A DNA stretch of 64,000 nucleotides from assembly GCA_003963305.1 (NCBI GenBank), contig RXJR01000024.1:124001-188000 (forward strand), in the 5' to 3' direction. Positions 52,454 to 61,455 of this stretch are shown here, in pieces. The first letter of the stretch is position 1. Each line of letters opens with the position of its first letter. The notes beneath the pieces are model-generated. The model saw nothing but the letters and a program-made list of their open reading frames with translations, was not told where the DNA came from and did no database searches. The position numbers and the translations under genes are program-made. The DNA is from Candidatus Melainabacteria bacterium. GTDB taxonomy: Bacteria; Cyanobacteriota; Vampirovibrionia; Obscuribacterales; Obscuribacteraceae.

Positions 52454-52835
52454 GGTAGTGATTCCTGTGCTTGTCTCTCATATACAGCTCCAGTGTTACC
52501 AATTCCGAACCAATGGCACTCGCTGCCGCGATTTAATGTGGTAGCGACGGTGCCTAACATAATTTTGTCGTGCCGAAATCACAATCCAGAAAGTCTTTTA
52601 GGATGGGCAAAGTGATTGAACAAGCGTCCGAATTCGTCAAGGAATCGGACACCGCGTAATAGCCTAAAATATCTTTTTAAGCCACTAAAGAGCCCCAAAA
52701 GACCGAGGTCAACCCAGTTATGAGTAATCACCCATTTGAGCGATAATCTTTCATTCTTTACTGGCTGGGCAAGAAGAGGAAACTGAGCTATAAAGGTTAT
52801 AGCGGTAAAGTGGAATCATTTAAGGGGGACAGTCA
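52454..52835. other. Intergenic region between divergent kinase and TPR genes
   Basis: These 382 bp hold no convincing gene. Short frames on both strands lack ribosome sites. An imperfect inverted repeat GTCCGAATTC / GAATCGGAC lies near 52626-52650. No match to the conserved element was found. Confidence 0.5.
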
Positions 52836-54149
52836 ATGGCGACTGGCTACGGATCATCGACTGTGGCGTTGGAAAAAATGCTCAAGATGCAGGAGTCGAT
52901 GTATGGTCCAACAAGCGTTCAAGCCGCAGCTGCGGCACACAAACTAGCCAGTTCATTGGTGGAGCAAGGCGCCTTCGACAGAGCAGAACCCCTACTCCGT
53001 CGTGCTCTACATATTTACTCGAACGAAAAATCGCCAGACCCAGCCAAGGCAGCAGCGGTGCAGGCGGTTTTAGACCAGACCATGGCTGGATTGAACAAAG
53101 AAGATGGAGACTCGCTCGAAAAACTCACGGTAAGCAGCGACCACATTCCGACCTTCTTGCCCAGTGATCAGGCGCTACGACAACCACAAGCAGAGTCCAA
53201 AACACACCTCACGCCTGTGGAAATACTGGCGAATGAAATTATAGAACTACGCAAGAGTGGCAAACCAAGCCAGGCGATGGCTGAAGCTTTAGTAAAACTG
53301 GCAGGACTTTATAACGAACAGTCGAAACTAGACAAGATGGAACCACTTCTGAAGGAAGCACTTCAAATACGTGAGTCTCTCGACGGCAGCTCCCATCTAA
53401 GTGTCTCGACCGACCTGAAAAATCTGGGCAGGCTTCTCTATTTTATGGCGCGGTACGACGAAGCGGAGGGGTACTTAAAGCGAGCGCTAAACATCAGACA
53501 GAAGGAGTTGGGCGAATTTCACCCGTATGTAGCCGATGTGGCTGAATGGTACGCACGCGTTTTGAGAAAGTCGAGCCGTCCCGAGGAAGCCATGGCAATG
53601 GAGGCGCTGGTCCGTGACAGTCGCTCCAAATTTGGCAGCGAGTGGGAGCATTATAAAGCCGCAGCCGTTAAAGCGAGTGAACGGGAAAACTACTTCCTAG
53701 CGCAAGCCCTGTGGTTGGCTGCACTGGATGAAGCAAAAGATTATCGCTCTGACGACCCGCGCTTGAGCTTGACGCTTGAAAGTCTCGCGGAAGTGTACTG
53801 GAAACAACTCAAATACGACAAAGCAGAGCCGCTGTGCAAAAGACTCTTGCAAATTTGGGAGAGCGTCTTGGGACCAGACCATGCAGATGTCGCAGTCGCT
53901 GCGAATAATCTTGCCATGCTGTGTGAACGGCAGGGCAAGCATGTTGAATCTGCACTTCTTTACCAGCAAGTTCTCGGCATCAATGAGAAATTGCTTGGAC
54001 CCAACCACCCTGATGTAGAAAACATCCGCCAGAGCTGGTCGAAAGCCAGACAACTGGCTCAGAAACAAGTGGAGCTCAAGGTGGCTAGAGCTGAGGCGAG
54101 CGCCCACCACAATGATGGCGCAGACGGCTCTGGCGGCCAGAGAACTTAG
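52836..54149 (+). CDS. TPR protein (kinesin-light-chain-like repeats)
   Basis: The 437-aa product has a purine-rich ribosome site (AGGGGGA) nine bases before the ATG. It carries seven or more TPR_12-type repeats of about 42 residues, such as FDRAEPLLRRALHIY, LDKMEPLLKEALQI, YDEAEGYLKRALNI and YDKAEPLCKRLLQIW, each followed by LGPDHADVA-type turns. No signal peptide is seen. Likely a cytoplasmic scaffold. It is divergent from the LRR kinase, and such TPR proteins are often partners of bacterial Ser/Thr kinases, but the link is only positional. Confidence 0.87.
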   Translation: MATGYGSSTVALEKMLKMQESMYGPTSVQAAAAAHKLASSLVEQGAFDRAEPLLRRALHIYSNEKSPDPAKAAAVQAVLDQTMAGLNKEDGDSLEKLTVSSDHIPTFLPSDQALRQPQAESKTHLTPVEILANEIIELRKSGKPSQAMAEALVKLAGLYNEQSKLDKMEPLLKEALQIRESLDGSSHLSVSTDLKNLGRLLYFMARYDEAEGYLKRALNIRQKELGEFHPYVADVAEWYARVLRKSSRPEEAMAMEALVRDSRSKFGSEWEHYKAAAVKASERENYFLAQALWLAALDEAKDYRSDDPRLSLTLESLAEVYWKQLKYDKAEPLCKRLLQIWESVLGPDHADVAVAANNLAMLCERQGKHVESALLYQQVLGINEKLLGPNHPDVENIRQSWSKARQLAQKQVELKVARAEASAHHNDGADGSGGQRT

Positions 54150-54174
54150 GAATCAACGGGCTCTTAAACTTGAA

Positions 54175-54196
54175 TTTTTTCCGATATCGGAAAAAA
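54175..54196. other. Perfect 22-bp palindrome (possible bidirectional terminator)
   Basis: TTTTTT, CCGATATCGG and AAAAAA form a perfect palindrome 25 bp after the TPR gene stop. It could act as a weak terminator, since transcripts in both directions end in a stem with A/U flanks, or as a protein-binding site. Confidence 0.5.
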
Positions 54197-54284
54197 TACC
54201 AACACGCGAATATTATCAGACCGGTCTATTAAAAATAAACAGCAAAAAAATGTGCGCTGGCAGGCTGCGCAGGCGATCGTCTGG

Positions 54285-54641
54285 CTAAGATTTCTCGCCA
54301 TGATAGAAATTGAGAACACGTCCGCCAATCCAGGATGTGGCAGCTAATGCGATTTTGAGCCTGGTATCGAGCGGAGCGGCGGCAATCACAGAAACTCCAA
54401 ACTCCTCCGCCGCTGTTGGTCTGAAAAGATCTTTGCCGGCTATATTCTCACCGAACACACCTTGCAGAGCCGTATTCAAACCGACATCCGCGAGGGCAGC
54501 ACCGATACCGATAGCTGCTCCCTTCCCGATGCTTTTAAACGCGCCTCCAGTGGAGTCGAGATGCTCAACGGCGTGAAGCGCTGGAGAGGCAGACTCGGAT
54601 GGCGGTGATGACGGCGATGATGACCCTGCGTCCAGATGGAC
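54285..54641 (-). pseudogene. 3' remnant of an unidentified gene beside the recombinase
   Basis: The minus-strand frame is open from 54641 (after a TGA at 54642-54644) to the stop at 54285. It reads like real protein: a Ser/Pro linker (SSSPSSPPSESASPALHAV), a Gly/Ala-rich segment (SIGKGAAIGIGAALADVGL) and a C-terminus with SVIAAAPLDTRLKIALAATSWIGGRVL. No ATG, GTG or TTG start exists before residue 55. The Gly/Ala-rich segment resembles those of the WYY-module proteins. It directly follows the recombinase gene, so it is probably what was left after an insertion or rearrangement. Alternatively a 64-aa product could start at TTG 54479. Confidence 0.45.
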
Positions 54642-54652
54642 TCACTGCTCGG

Positions 54653-55345
54653 CTAATCCTTTCCGAACCCCTTATAACTCTGCTTCGAATCTTGCTTCGT
54701 GTAGCGCACAGTGTGCTGAATCGCCTTATGACCAAAGTACCCCTGAATGGCTAATGTATCTGCTCCTTTTGCAGCCAGTTGAAAGCCCTTCGTATGCCGC
54801 AGCATATGCGGATGGACGGTGACCTCTAGCCCAGCTTCCTCACCGGCGCGAGCAATGATGGTGTGCACCTGCCGCGACGAAATTTTGCCACCACGTTGTG
54901 AATTGAAGACGAATTCGGAATCAGGATGCTCCTCACGTAGTTTTTTCAACGCCTTGATCTCATCCGGCTCCAGAAAGTGAACGGAGGCATCACCGTTTTT
55001 CATGCGATGAACCTGGAGTTTTCCGCGTTTGAGGTCGACTTCATCCCAGCGCAAGTCGCAAGCCTCGCTGACTCGCAGGGCGTGAGCGTAAATCATCGAA
55101 ACCAGCCAATAGTCTCGAAATCCGTTCCGAGGTGCCTTGACCGCAGCTGCCTTGAGTAGCTTAATCTCGCGCGGTGTCAGATACTCTCGGGCCCGCGCCT
55201 CGATATTGCGTGGCTTCGTCGGCGGAAGTGGTCTGCTGCTTTTTTGTTTTCTCTTTGGCAAAGCAAGATAGCCGAAAAGGTGACTGTATAAGTTTAGCTG
55301 GAGCTCCGCTATCTCGCAACGGACCGACGATATGGTATGCCGCAT
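54653..55345 (-). CDS. Tyrosine recombinase (short, FimB/integrase-like)
   Basis: The 230-aa product has the full tyrosine-recombinase set: Arg in YAHALRVSEACDLRW, a Lys in the beta-hairpin (HRMKNGDA), HxxR in HPHMLRHTKGF, His in YFGHKAIQHT and nucleophile Tyr in VRYTK. The core-binding domain is very short, as in FimB/FimE-type or small mobile-element recombinases. LTPREIKLLKAA marks the start of the catalytic domain; the first 45 residues are doubtful and no ribosome site was seen. Flanking att or inverted repeats were not recognised. The adjoining gene remnant suggests it marks a rearranged locus. Confidence 0.87.
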   Translation of the reverse strand: MRHTISSVRCEIAELQLNLYSHLFGYLALPKRKQKSSRPLPPTKPRNIEARAREYLTPREIKLLKAAAVKAPRNGFRDYWLVSMIYAHALRVSEACDLRWDEVDLKRGKLQVHRMKNGDASVHFLEPDEIKALKKLREEHPDSEFVFNSQRGGKISSRQVHTIIARAGEEAGLEVTVHPHMLRHTKGFQLAAKGADTLAIQGYFGHKAIQHTVRYTKQDSKQSYKGFGKD

Positions 55346-55460
55346 GGCCGGGGTGATGATTTGCGTAACAGTCCAAAGAGCTCGTAATTCCGACGGTGAA
55401 GCCAGTATTTTTTGCGCAGACTAGTCGTAAGATAGTCTCTTCCTGAAATTAAAGATTTAA

Positions 55461-57752
55461 ATGCATACTAAAAGCGACACAACAGAATCAAGCGCACGTC
55501 TAACTTCAGAAGCCAAGACAAGCCTGCCATGGGTATTAGCGCTAGCACTCCTTGGGTATCTTTATATCTTCCTCTTAATCATTGGACTCATTTTGCTCGC
55601 GGCGCTGATCGCGTACTTCACTTTCAAATACAGTCATCTCTGGTTCGCGAAACTTGCCATTCTTTTGGTTATAAGCGCTGGTTTGATGTTAAAAGCACTT
55701 TTTGTTAGATTTCCGGAGCCAGAAGGACTATTGATAGACCAGACCTTTGCGCCACGCTTGTCAGAAATCATTGAAGAATTGCGTAGTAAAACAGGATGTC
55801 CCAAAATTCATCAAGTTCAGCTCACCGGGGAATTCAATTGTGGAATAGTTCAAGTCCCAAAATTAGGCATTTTAGGATTTCACAAAAACATTCTGAGATT
55901 AGGTCTACCAATTTTAGATTCAGTCACGGTGGATGAGTTCAAGTCTGTTCTCGCTCATGAGATGGGACATCTTTCAAAAAAACATGGTGTAATCGCGTGC
56001 TGGATCTACCAGGTGCAAAAATCATGGGACCAACTTTTTGAGGTCCTACAGGCATCTGAAGAATCGGTTGGAAGGCTTCCACTGCAATTGTTCGCTAGAT
56101 GGTACGATCCTCTCTTCGCAAAATACTCTCTTGCCTTATGCAGAGAACACGAATTAGCAGCCGATCAACTTGCTGCCACCGCAGCCGGTGCAGCCGTCAG
56201 TTGCGATGCACTCATACGCGTTCATGTAGTTCTAGAACAACTGCAGGACAAAATGTCTGAAAGATTGACATTTGCTCAACAAGAATTACCCGAGCCGTTC
56301 CCTAACTTCTTTCATATTCTGCGTGCTGAGGTTTCTTCAAAACCAAAGGAAGCGGAAGTCCAGTCAACACTAGAGCGAAATTGGCGAATTGATGATGATA
56401 GCTCACATCCATCTCTGGGAACCCGACTAAAAGCACTGCAACCATCCAAAGATTGGTCCGACTTATCCGCAATAGCTAAACAATTCGTCAGTCAAAAACA
56501 TATAGAAGAGACACCTGCCGAGTTGTTTTTTGCTGAGCAAACTTCGGCAGTCAGGCAACAGCTTTCAGACGAATGGTATGAAAAGAAATTAGAAAGTTGG
56601 CAAGCCGAACATGCACGACTGCAAGCGCTGAAAGCGGAATTTGCGCCGCTGCAGGAAGCAGCTGAACGAAACGAACTCAACTTTGCAGAAGCAGGCAGGT
56701 TGGCTGATTTGCTCTCTGAGCTGCTTACGCGCGACCAGGCAATTCTGCGGCTGCGAAGACTAATTCAGACGTTTCCAGACAACGCTGCCATTCTTTTCAA
56801 TCTGGGTGTGCAGCTTGTATTTGATGAAAACGAAGAGGGTATCGTATATCTCGAAAAGGCAATCGAACTAGACGAACCTTACGCACTTGTTGGATTCCTC
56901 GCCATTTACTCTTTCCTCCGCAAAAAGGGAGACGAAAAGCAAGCCAAGATTTACGAAGACCGTATTAAAGCGCATGCGGAGAACCAGCTAGATAAGCAAG
57001 AAGAAACCCCAAATTCAGGCGAAAGTAATGAATTTACGAGAAAGTCCAATTTATTTGCACAATGGCAGATAGTCGCGCTGGGTGTAGTAGTAATTTGTAC
57101 ATTTGTGACCTATGAAAGCTCAGTTCATCATCCTACTGTCATTCCGCTCCCCGAACCCCACAACCATCCAGCCTATGTGCGTGAAGTCTGGACACGCCTG
57201 AAGCAACACTGGAAGCCAATCAATCAATCCCAAATAGCTCGTTCTACTCGCGTCGTCATGGAGGTTAGAAGAGATGGAACCATATCGAAAACCAGAGTTG
57301 AGAGGAGTTCGGGGAACCAAGCCGCCGACGAATCAGCACTGAAGTCAATCGCTGAATCTGCGCCCTTCCCCGTAATCAACGGACGGGCCGAAGACGAAGT
57401 TGAGGTACTGCATCACACCTTCGACTCGCCCAGTATTCACTACACGGACATCAATGACTTTATGGCAGACTTTCAACTTAAATTGAAAGAAAACTGGTTT
57501 CCACCACACGGCGATCGAACGCTGCGGTCGGTGCTTCGATTTACTCTGTTACCGAACGGACAAGTCAAAAATGTTCATGTCACCAAAAGCTCAGGAGACA
57601 AATTGATGGACGACGCTTCCGTGAATGCGGTCGAGCAATCGACTCCGTTTTCAATTCCGCCAACGGAAAACAAACCAGCAGAGATAGAGTTTACTTTTGA
57701 CTACCATGTAAATCCCTCCCAGGATGATGATCGAGCGAGTACGGAAAAGTAG
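55461..57752 (+). CDS. M48-family membrane metalloprotease with TPR and two TonB-like C-terminal domains
   Basis: The 763-aa product has two N-terminal helices (about 23-50 and 58-78), then an HtpX/Ste24-like M48 domain with zinc motif VLAHEMGHLSKKHG (about 167-180) and third ligand in REHELAADQLA. A middle helical part includes one TPR-like unit (NAAILFNLGVQLVFDENEEGIVYLEKAIELD). A further membrane helix near 535-552 leads to two copies of a TonB C-terminal-like domain (VREVWTRLKQHWKPI with VVMEVRRDGTISKTRVERSSG, and FQLKLKENWFPP with LPNGQVKNVHVTKSSG). Linking a protease to duplicated TonB-like domains is unusual. It may couple envelope stress to proteolysis. Confidence 0.88.
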   Translation: MHTKSDTTESSARLTSEAKTSLPWVLALALLGYLYIFLLIIGLILLAALIAYFTFKYSHLWFAKLAILLVISAGLMLKALFVRFPEPEGLLIDQTFAPRLSEIIEELRSKTGCPKIHQVQLTGEFNCGIVQVPKLGILGFHKNILRLGLPILDSVTVDEFKSVLAHEMGHLSKKHGVIACWIYQVQKSWDQLFEVLQASEESVGRLPLQLFARWYDPLFAKYSLALCREHELAADQLAATAAGAAVSCDALIRVHVVLEQLQDKMSERLTFAQQELPEPFPNFFHILRAEVSSKPKEAEVQSTLERNWRIDDDSSHPSLGTRLKALQPSKDWSDLSAIAKQFVSQKHIEETPAELFFAEQTSAVRQQLSDEWYEKKLESWQAEHARLQALKAEFAPLQEAAERNELNFAEAGRLADLLSELLTRDQAILRLRRLIQTFPDNAAILFNLGVQLVFDENEEGIVYLEKAIELDEPYALVGFLAIYSFLRKKGDEKQAKIYEDRIKAHAENQLDKQEETPNSGESNEFTRKSNLFAQWQIVALGVVVICTFVTYESSVHHPTVIPLPEPHNHPAYVREVWTRLKQHWKPINQSQIARSTRVVMEVRRDGTISKTRVERSSGNQAADESALKSIAESAPFPVINGRAEDEVEVLHHTFDSPSIHYTDINDFMADFQLKLKENWFPPHGDRTLRSVLRFTLLPNGQVKNVHVTKSSGDKLMDDASVNAVEQSTPFSIPPTENKPAEIEFTFDYHVNPSQDDDRASTEK

Positions 57753-57842
57753 GCTTAATTGGGAAATTTACGAACTGCGGTGTCACTAGAATGTCACGGA
57801 GTCCGAACAATAATTGGGCAAATAAACGTGAGGAACCGCCCT

Positions 57843-58481
57843 ATGTCCCACATCGAACAGAAAGCCGAGCGTATAGCGTCCGATCTCAGCTACGGACAGG
57901 TTGGAAACGCAGCTAGAGAATTGCGTTGCGAGCTCGACCGCAATCCCCGAGAAGCGCTAGCTCTTATTCAAATGGCAAATCAAATGCGCGACCCCCGCAG
58001 CCCTGACCACATTGTGGTGCAAAACGGCAACGTGTTCGTTCGCGACGAGTATCATCACACACAAACTTATGCCGGTCATCTCGACTTCAACCGGAACTAC
58101 GGACGGCAAGATGACTGCGATCCTCGCTATAACCGGGGAGGATACGATCGCTACAACCAGGGTGGATACGACAATCGTAATGACCCCCGATACAATCAGG
58201 GACGCAACGACAACTGCGACCCACGCTATGGTCGCCCCGACGTAAACAATGGACCCTATTACGGCAACCCGTATCCAAATGGTGGCGATTGCCCACCAGT
58301 TTATCGCCAGCCGGAAGTCTATCCGCGTCAGCAGATCTACATTCCCGACTGCTACGGCAACGGCGAACGCAACGGAATCAACGCTGGAACCGCTGCACTA
58401 CTTGTGCTCGGAGGCGTAGTGCTAGGCAGATCGCTAGGACATGGCGGCGGACATTATTCTGTCCGCGATCATCGTCGATAG
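57843..58481 (+). CDS. Asn/Tyr/Gly-rich repeat protein with C-terminal hydrophobic segment
   Basis: The 212-aa product starts at ATG 57843 (GAGGAA nine bases upstream; frame open to 57759). The first 75 residues are helical (IEQKAERIASDLSYG, NPREALALIQMANQM). Residues about 95-180 are low-complexity Asp/Asn/Arg/Tyr/Gly repeats (DPRYNRGGYD, RYNQGGYDNRND). Near the C-terminus is a Gly-rich hydrophobic segment (GTAALLVLGGVVLGRSLG) and a basic tail. No family known; perhaps a membrane-associated or condensate-forming protein. A strong terminator follows. Confidence 0.7.
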   Translation: MSHIEQKAERIASDLSYGQVGNAARELRCELDRNPREALALIQMANQMRDPRSPDHIVVQNGNVFVRDEYHHTQTYAGHLDFNRNYGRQDDCDPRYNRGGYDRYNQGGYDNRNDPRYNQGRNDNCDPRYGRPDVNNGPYYGNPYPNGGDCPPVYRQPEVYPRQQIYIPDCYGNGERNGINAGTAALLVLGGVVLGRSLGHGGGHYSVRDHRR

Positions 58482-58518
58482 CCGCTTCAGCATCCAGGCT
58501 GGTGAATTATTGGCGCTT

Positions 58519-58544
58519 AACGCACCCTCCGGGGTGCGTTTTTT
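58519..58544 (+). terminator. Rho-independent terminator
   Basis: AACGCACCC and GGGTGCGTT form a 9-bp stem with loop TCCG, followed by TTTT. It lies 38 bp after the repeat-protein stop. Confidence 0.92.
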
Positions 58545-58547
58545 GTT

Positions 58548-58682
58548 GCGTTCCATGGCACCCGAGACGGGCACGTTCCATGGCACCCGAGACGGGCGCG
58601 TTCCATGGCACCCGAGACGGGCGCGTTCCATGGCACCCGAGACGGCGCGTTCCATGGCACCCGGGACGGGCGCGCTCCATGG
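58548..58682. repeat. 25-bp tandem array, 5.5 copies (array B)
   Basis: Unit GCGTTCCATGGCACCCGAGACGGGC repeats (one copy is 24 bp, the last is partial). Each contains CCCG-AGA-CGGG, a short stem with the same AGA loop as array A, and the palindrome CCATGG. It fills the gap between a terminator and the stop of the convergent aminopeptidase gene. Confidence 0.9.
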
Positions 58683-58693
58683 TCCGCGTTTTT

Positions 58694-61288
58694 CTAGTCG
58701 AGTTTTTGGAGAGTGGCTTTTTCTCTGTCTTTGAAAGCAATCGCCACCTGAAGTTTCTCCAGATGTTGCGCCACAGTTTTCTGACCTTGTTTGACTGGAT
58801 GTTCCTTCAAGAACTCCGTCACTTTGGGCAGATAGTCACTCTCCACCAATCCTGTGATGCCCTCGAACATTCGCGTAATCGAAACTTCCGGGAAGGTGTC
58901 CTTAATTTTCGGATAGTTCTGATTGATGAACTCCCACGACACTTTGCGACCGAAGGGATTGAGCATCACCTGACGCACCAGATATGGTGCATTCTGTGTT
59001 CTCACTTCGCCATTCAAGGTCTTCTCAAGCGTCTGTTTAAGAAGCTTCTCGTTACGGAAAGCAGAAAGCGCATACATAAACCTGTCTTCTTCTTGCGGAG
59101 TCGACGCAGTCTTGAACTCATGCACGAACCTGCTGTATCTGTCTTCAGCGCCTGTGTGAGCCATGATCGTCACAAGAGCGGGAGCGATATCTGTCGAAAC
59201 AGAAGAGCGATCTTTCAGATAGCGCTCAAATAGCTCGCCTGCCTGCTCCTGCACTTTCTCATCTTCGCCGAGCGTGCCCAAAGCACCGATGATCATGCCG
59301 CGCAGTTGCTTCGTCAGCTCGTCTTCGTGAGCCTTATTTTCCCAACCAAAGCGTTTGTAAGCTTTGTCGAAAAGAGTGCGTGTCAGCTTCTGCAGCGGCT
59401 CGAATGTTTTTGCATTCTTGCCATCGGCAGTCAGACGATCGAGATATTGAAGTGAGCCTAGAATGACCGTCCAGACATTCTTGTCTCGCTCTTCGATAAA
59501 CAATCTGATCATATCGAGATACTGCTGCAGCGGCATCAATCCCGCCAGAACCGCAGCCCAACTGTCATTGACCAGGTTAAAGCGCTCAATCGGTGCGAAC
59601 TGATTGATATTCGTCATGATCGTCTTGAGCAAATCAGCGCCATAACGAACTCTGTAGAAGCCGTGTCCACCGTCGTTTACGACTACCCATTCCAATTTGG
59701 CGGGAAGGTCTACGGTTGTCGATTTCCCAGTGAGGATCACTTTCTTCTCGAAGTGCCCTTCAGCAGTTCGAGCCTTGAGCATTATGGGCACATGGAAAAG
59801 CGTGTCTTTTCCTGGTGCATTCTCGCCGAAATACATAAATCGCTGCTGCGTCAAACTCAGTGACTTGCCGTCGTTTATTGATTCAACGGTGATCATCGGA
59901 TGCCCTTCCTGATAAATCCAGGAGTCCATCATCTGGCGAACCGGCTCTTTGGTTGACTCTTCGATCGCATCCCACAAGTCGGTCGTTTCTGTATTGGCAT
60001 ATTTATGCTTGCTCAAGTACAAGCTGATGCCTCTGCGGAACGGCTCTGCACCCAGGTATTGCTCCAACATGCGGAGCACTGATGCACCCTTCTCGTAAGT
60101 GAGTACATCGAACATACCTTGCGCTTCTTCCGGACGCTTGACTGGGAACTCGATCGTACGAGTTGCCCGCAAACCGTCTGTAGCGAAGGCTGATGCGCGC
60201 GAGACGCCGAAAGATTCCCAACGTTTCCAGTTTGGCTTCCAGGAATCAACCGCCAGCATTTCCATAAATGTAGCGAATGCTTCATTCAGCCAGATGCCGT
60301 TCCACCAGCTCATCGTGGCAAGATCACCAAACCACATATGAGCTATTTCATGAGCGACAACATCGGCGACGCGCTCCAACTCTGCATGTGAAGCCGTCTT
60401 CTCGTCAACCAGCAAAGCCGTGTCTCTGAAAGTGACAGCGCCAAGATTTTCCATTGCACCAAAAGCAAAATCTGGAATGGCAATCAACTCGAGCTTGTCG
60501 CCTGGATATTTGAGTCCATAATACGAATTGAAGAAGGTGAGCGCATGCACTGCAATTCCTTCAGCGAACTTAGCCAGGTGCAATTGACCTGGACGCGTCC
60601 ATATGCGGACGGGCGTTCCATCAGCATCTACGATTTCAGTCGCTTCAAACTCACCGACGATAAAGGCGACAAGATAGGTCGACATTTTCATCGTGTCGTT
60701 GAATCGCACTACTTTCTTACCACTCGGCAAGAGCTTCTCAGCGCGGATTTTCGCGTTCGAAATAGCGGTCAAATGGCGATCGACAATTAGCGTGACGCGG
60801 TAGACGGCCTTGAAGTCAGGCTCGTCAAAACAAGGGAACGCGCGCCTGGCATCGGTCGCTTCGAACTGAGTTGTGGCGATAACTTTCGTTTGCCCTTCAG
60901 GGTCTTTATAGGTACTGCGGTAAAAGCCGTGCAGTTTGTCGTTCAAAATTCCTTTGAATTTGATGCTCAGCTTCCAAGATCCCGACTCCAGCTGCTCTGG
61001 GAAGCTTAGAATGGCGCGCTCATTCTCTGCATCCAGCCGAATTTGCGCTACCACCTTTTTTTGCTGATTGTTAGTTACGAAAGCATCGAAAAGCTCTAGC
61101 TCAAGCGCATTCAATATGATTTCACGCACCGGTTCAGCTATGGTGACGTGGATTAATTCCTCACCGTCGAATCTGAAATTGACCAGATCCGGCTCGATTT
61201 TAATCTCATACTTCTCAGGAACCACATTACGTGGCAGCCTGTACGAAACGGTTTCCGGATCCATCACAGCGGTTGTGTCCTTTGACAT
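58694..61288 (-). CDS. M1-family zinc aminopeptidase (puromycin-sensitive/ERAP type)
   Basis: The 864-aa product starts at ATG 61288 (GGAAG six bases upstream; a TTG precedes it). The N-terminal beta domain is followed by the exopeptidase motif GAMENLGAVTFRD and the zinc site HEIAHMWFGDLATMSWWNGIWLNEAFA (HExxH-18-E). The C-terminal ERAP-like helical domain (RFNLVNDSWAAVLAG onward) is complete. It removes N-terminal residues from peptides in the cytoplasm; no signal peptide is present. Length is normal for the family. Confidence 0.96.
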   Translation of the reverse strand: MSKDTTAVMDPETVSYRLPRNVVPEKYEIKIEPDLVNFRFDGEELIHVTIAEPVREIILNALELELFDAFVTNNQQKKVVAQIRLDAENERAILSFPEQLESGSWKLSIKFKGILNDKLHGFYRSTYKDPEGQTKVIATTQFEATDARRAFPCFDEPDFKAVYRVTLIVDRHLTAISNAKIRAEKLLPSGKKVVRFNDTMKMSTYLVAFIVGEFEATEIVDADGTPVRIWTRPGQLHLAKFAEGIAVHALTFFNSYYGLKYPGDKLELIAIPDFAFGAMENLGAVTFRDTALLVDEKTASHAELERVADVVAHEIAHMWFGDLATMSWWNGIWLNEAFATFMEMLAVDSWKPNWKRWESFGVSRASAFATDGLRATRTIEFPVKRPEEAQGMFDVLTYEKGASVLRMLEQYLGAEPFRRGISLYLSKHKYANTETTDLWDAIEESTKEPVRQMMDSWIYQEGHPMITVESINDGKSLSLTQQRFMYFGENAPGKDTLFHVPIMLKARTAEGHFEKKVILTGKSTTVDLPAKLEWVVVNDGGHGFYRVRYGADLLKTIMTNINQFAPIERFNLVNDSWAAVLAGLMPLQQYLDMIRLFIEERDKNVWTVILGSLQYLDRLTADGKNAKTFEPLQKLTRTLFDKAYKRFGWENKAHEDELTKQLRGMIIGALGTLGEDEKVQEQAGELFERYLKDRSSVSTDIAPALVTIMAHTGAEDRYSRFVHEFKTASTPQEEDRFMYALSAFRNEKLLKQTLEKTLNGEVRTQNAPYLVRQVMLNPFGRKVSWEFINQNYPKIKDTFPEVSITRMFEGITGLVESDYLPKVTEFLKEHPVKQGQKTVAQHLEKLQVAIAFKDREKATLQKLD

Positions 61289-61455
61289 CAATGCTTCCGA
61301 CCCTCACTTTGTCAGCAGGTAGCAAATAAATGAGCAAGAGGTTAGCATATTAGGCAATCGTTTTGATCTAAGTCAGTGTGGCTCGATTCCCCGCAATCAG
61401 CCAAAGCTGCAAGGGTTCTCATGGCGGCAATCCCTTAAGAAAAAAGGAACAGGCA

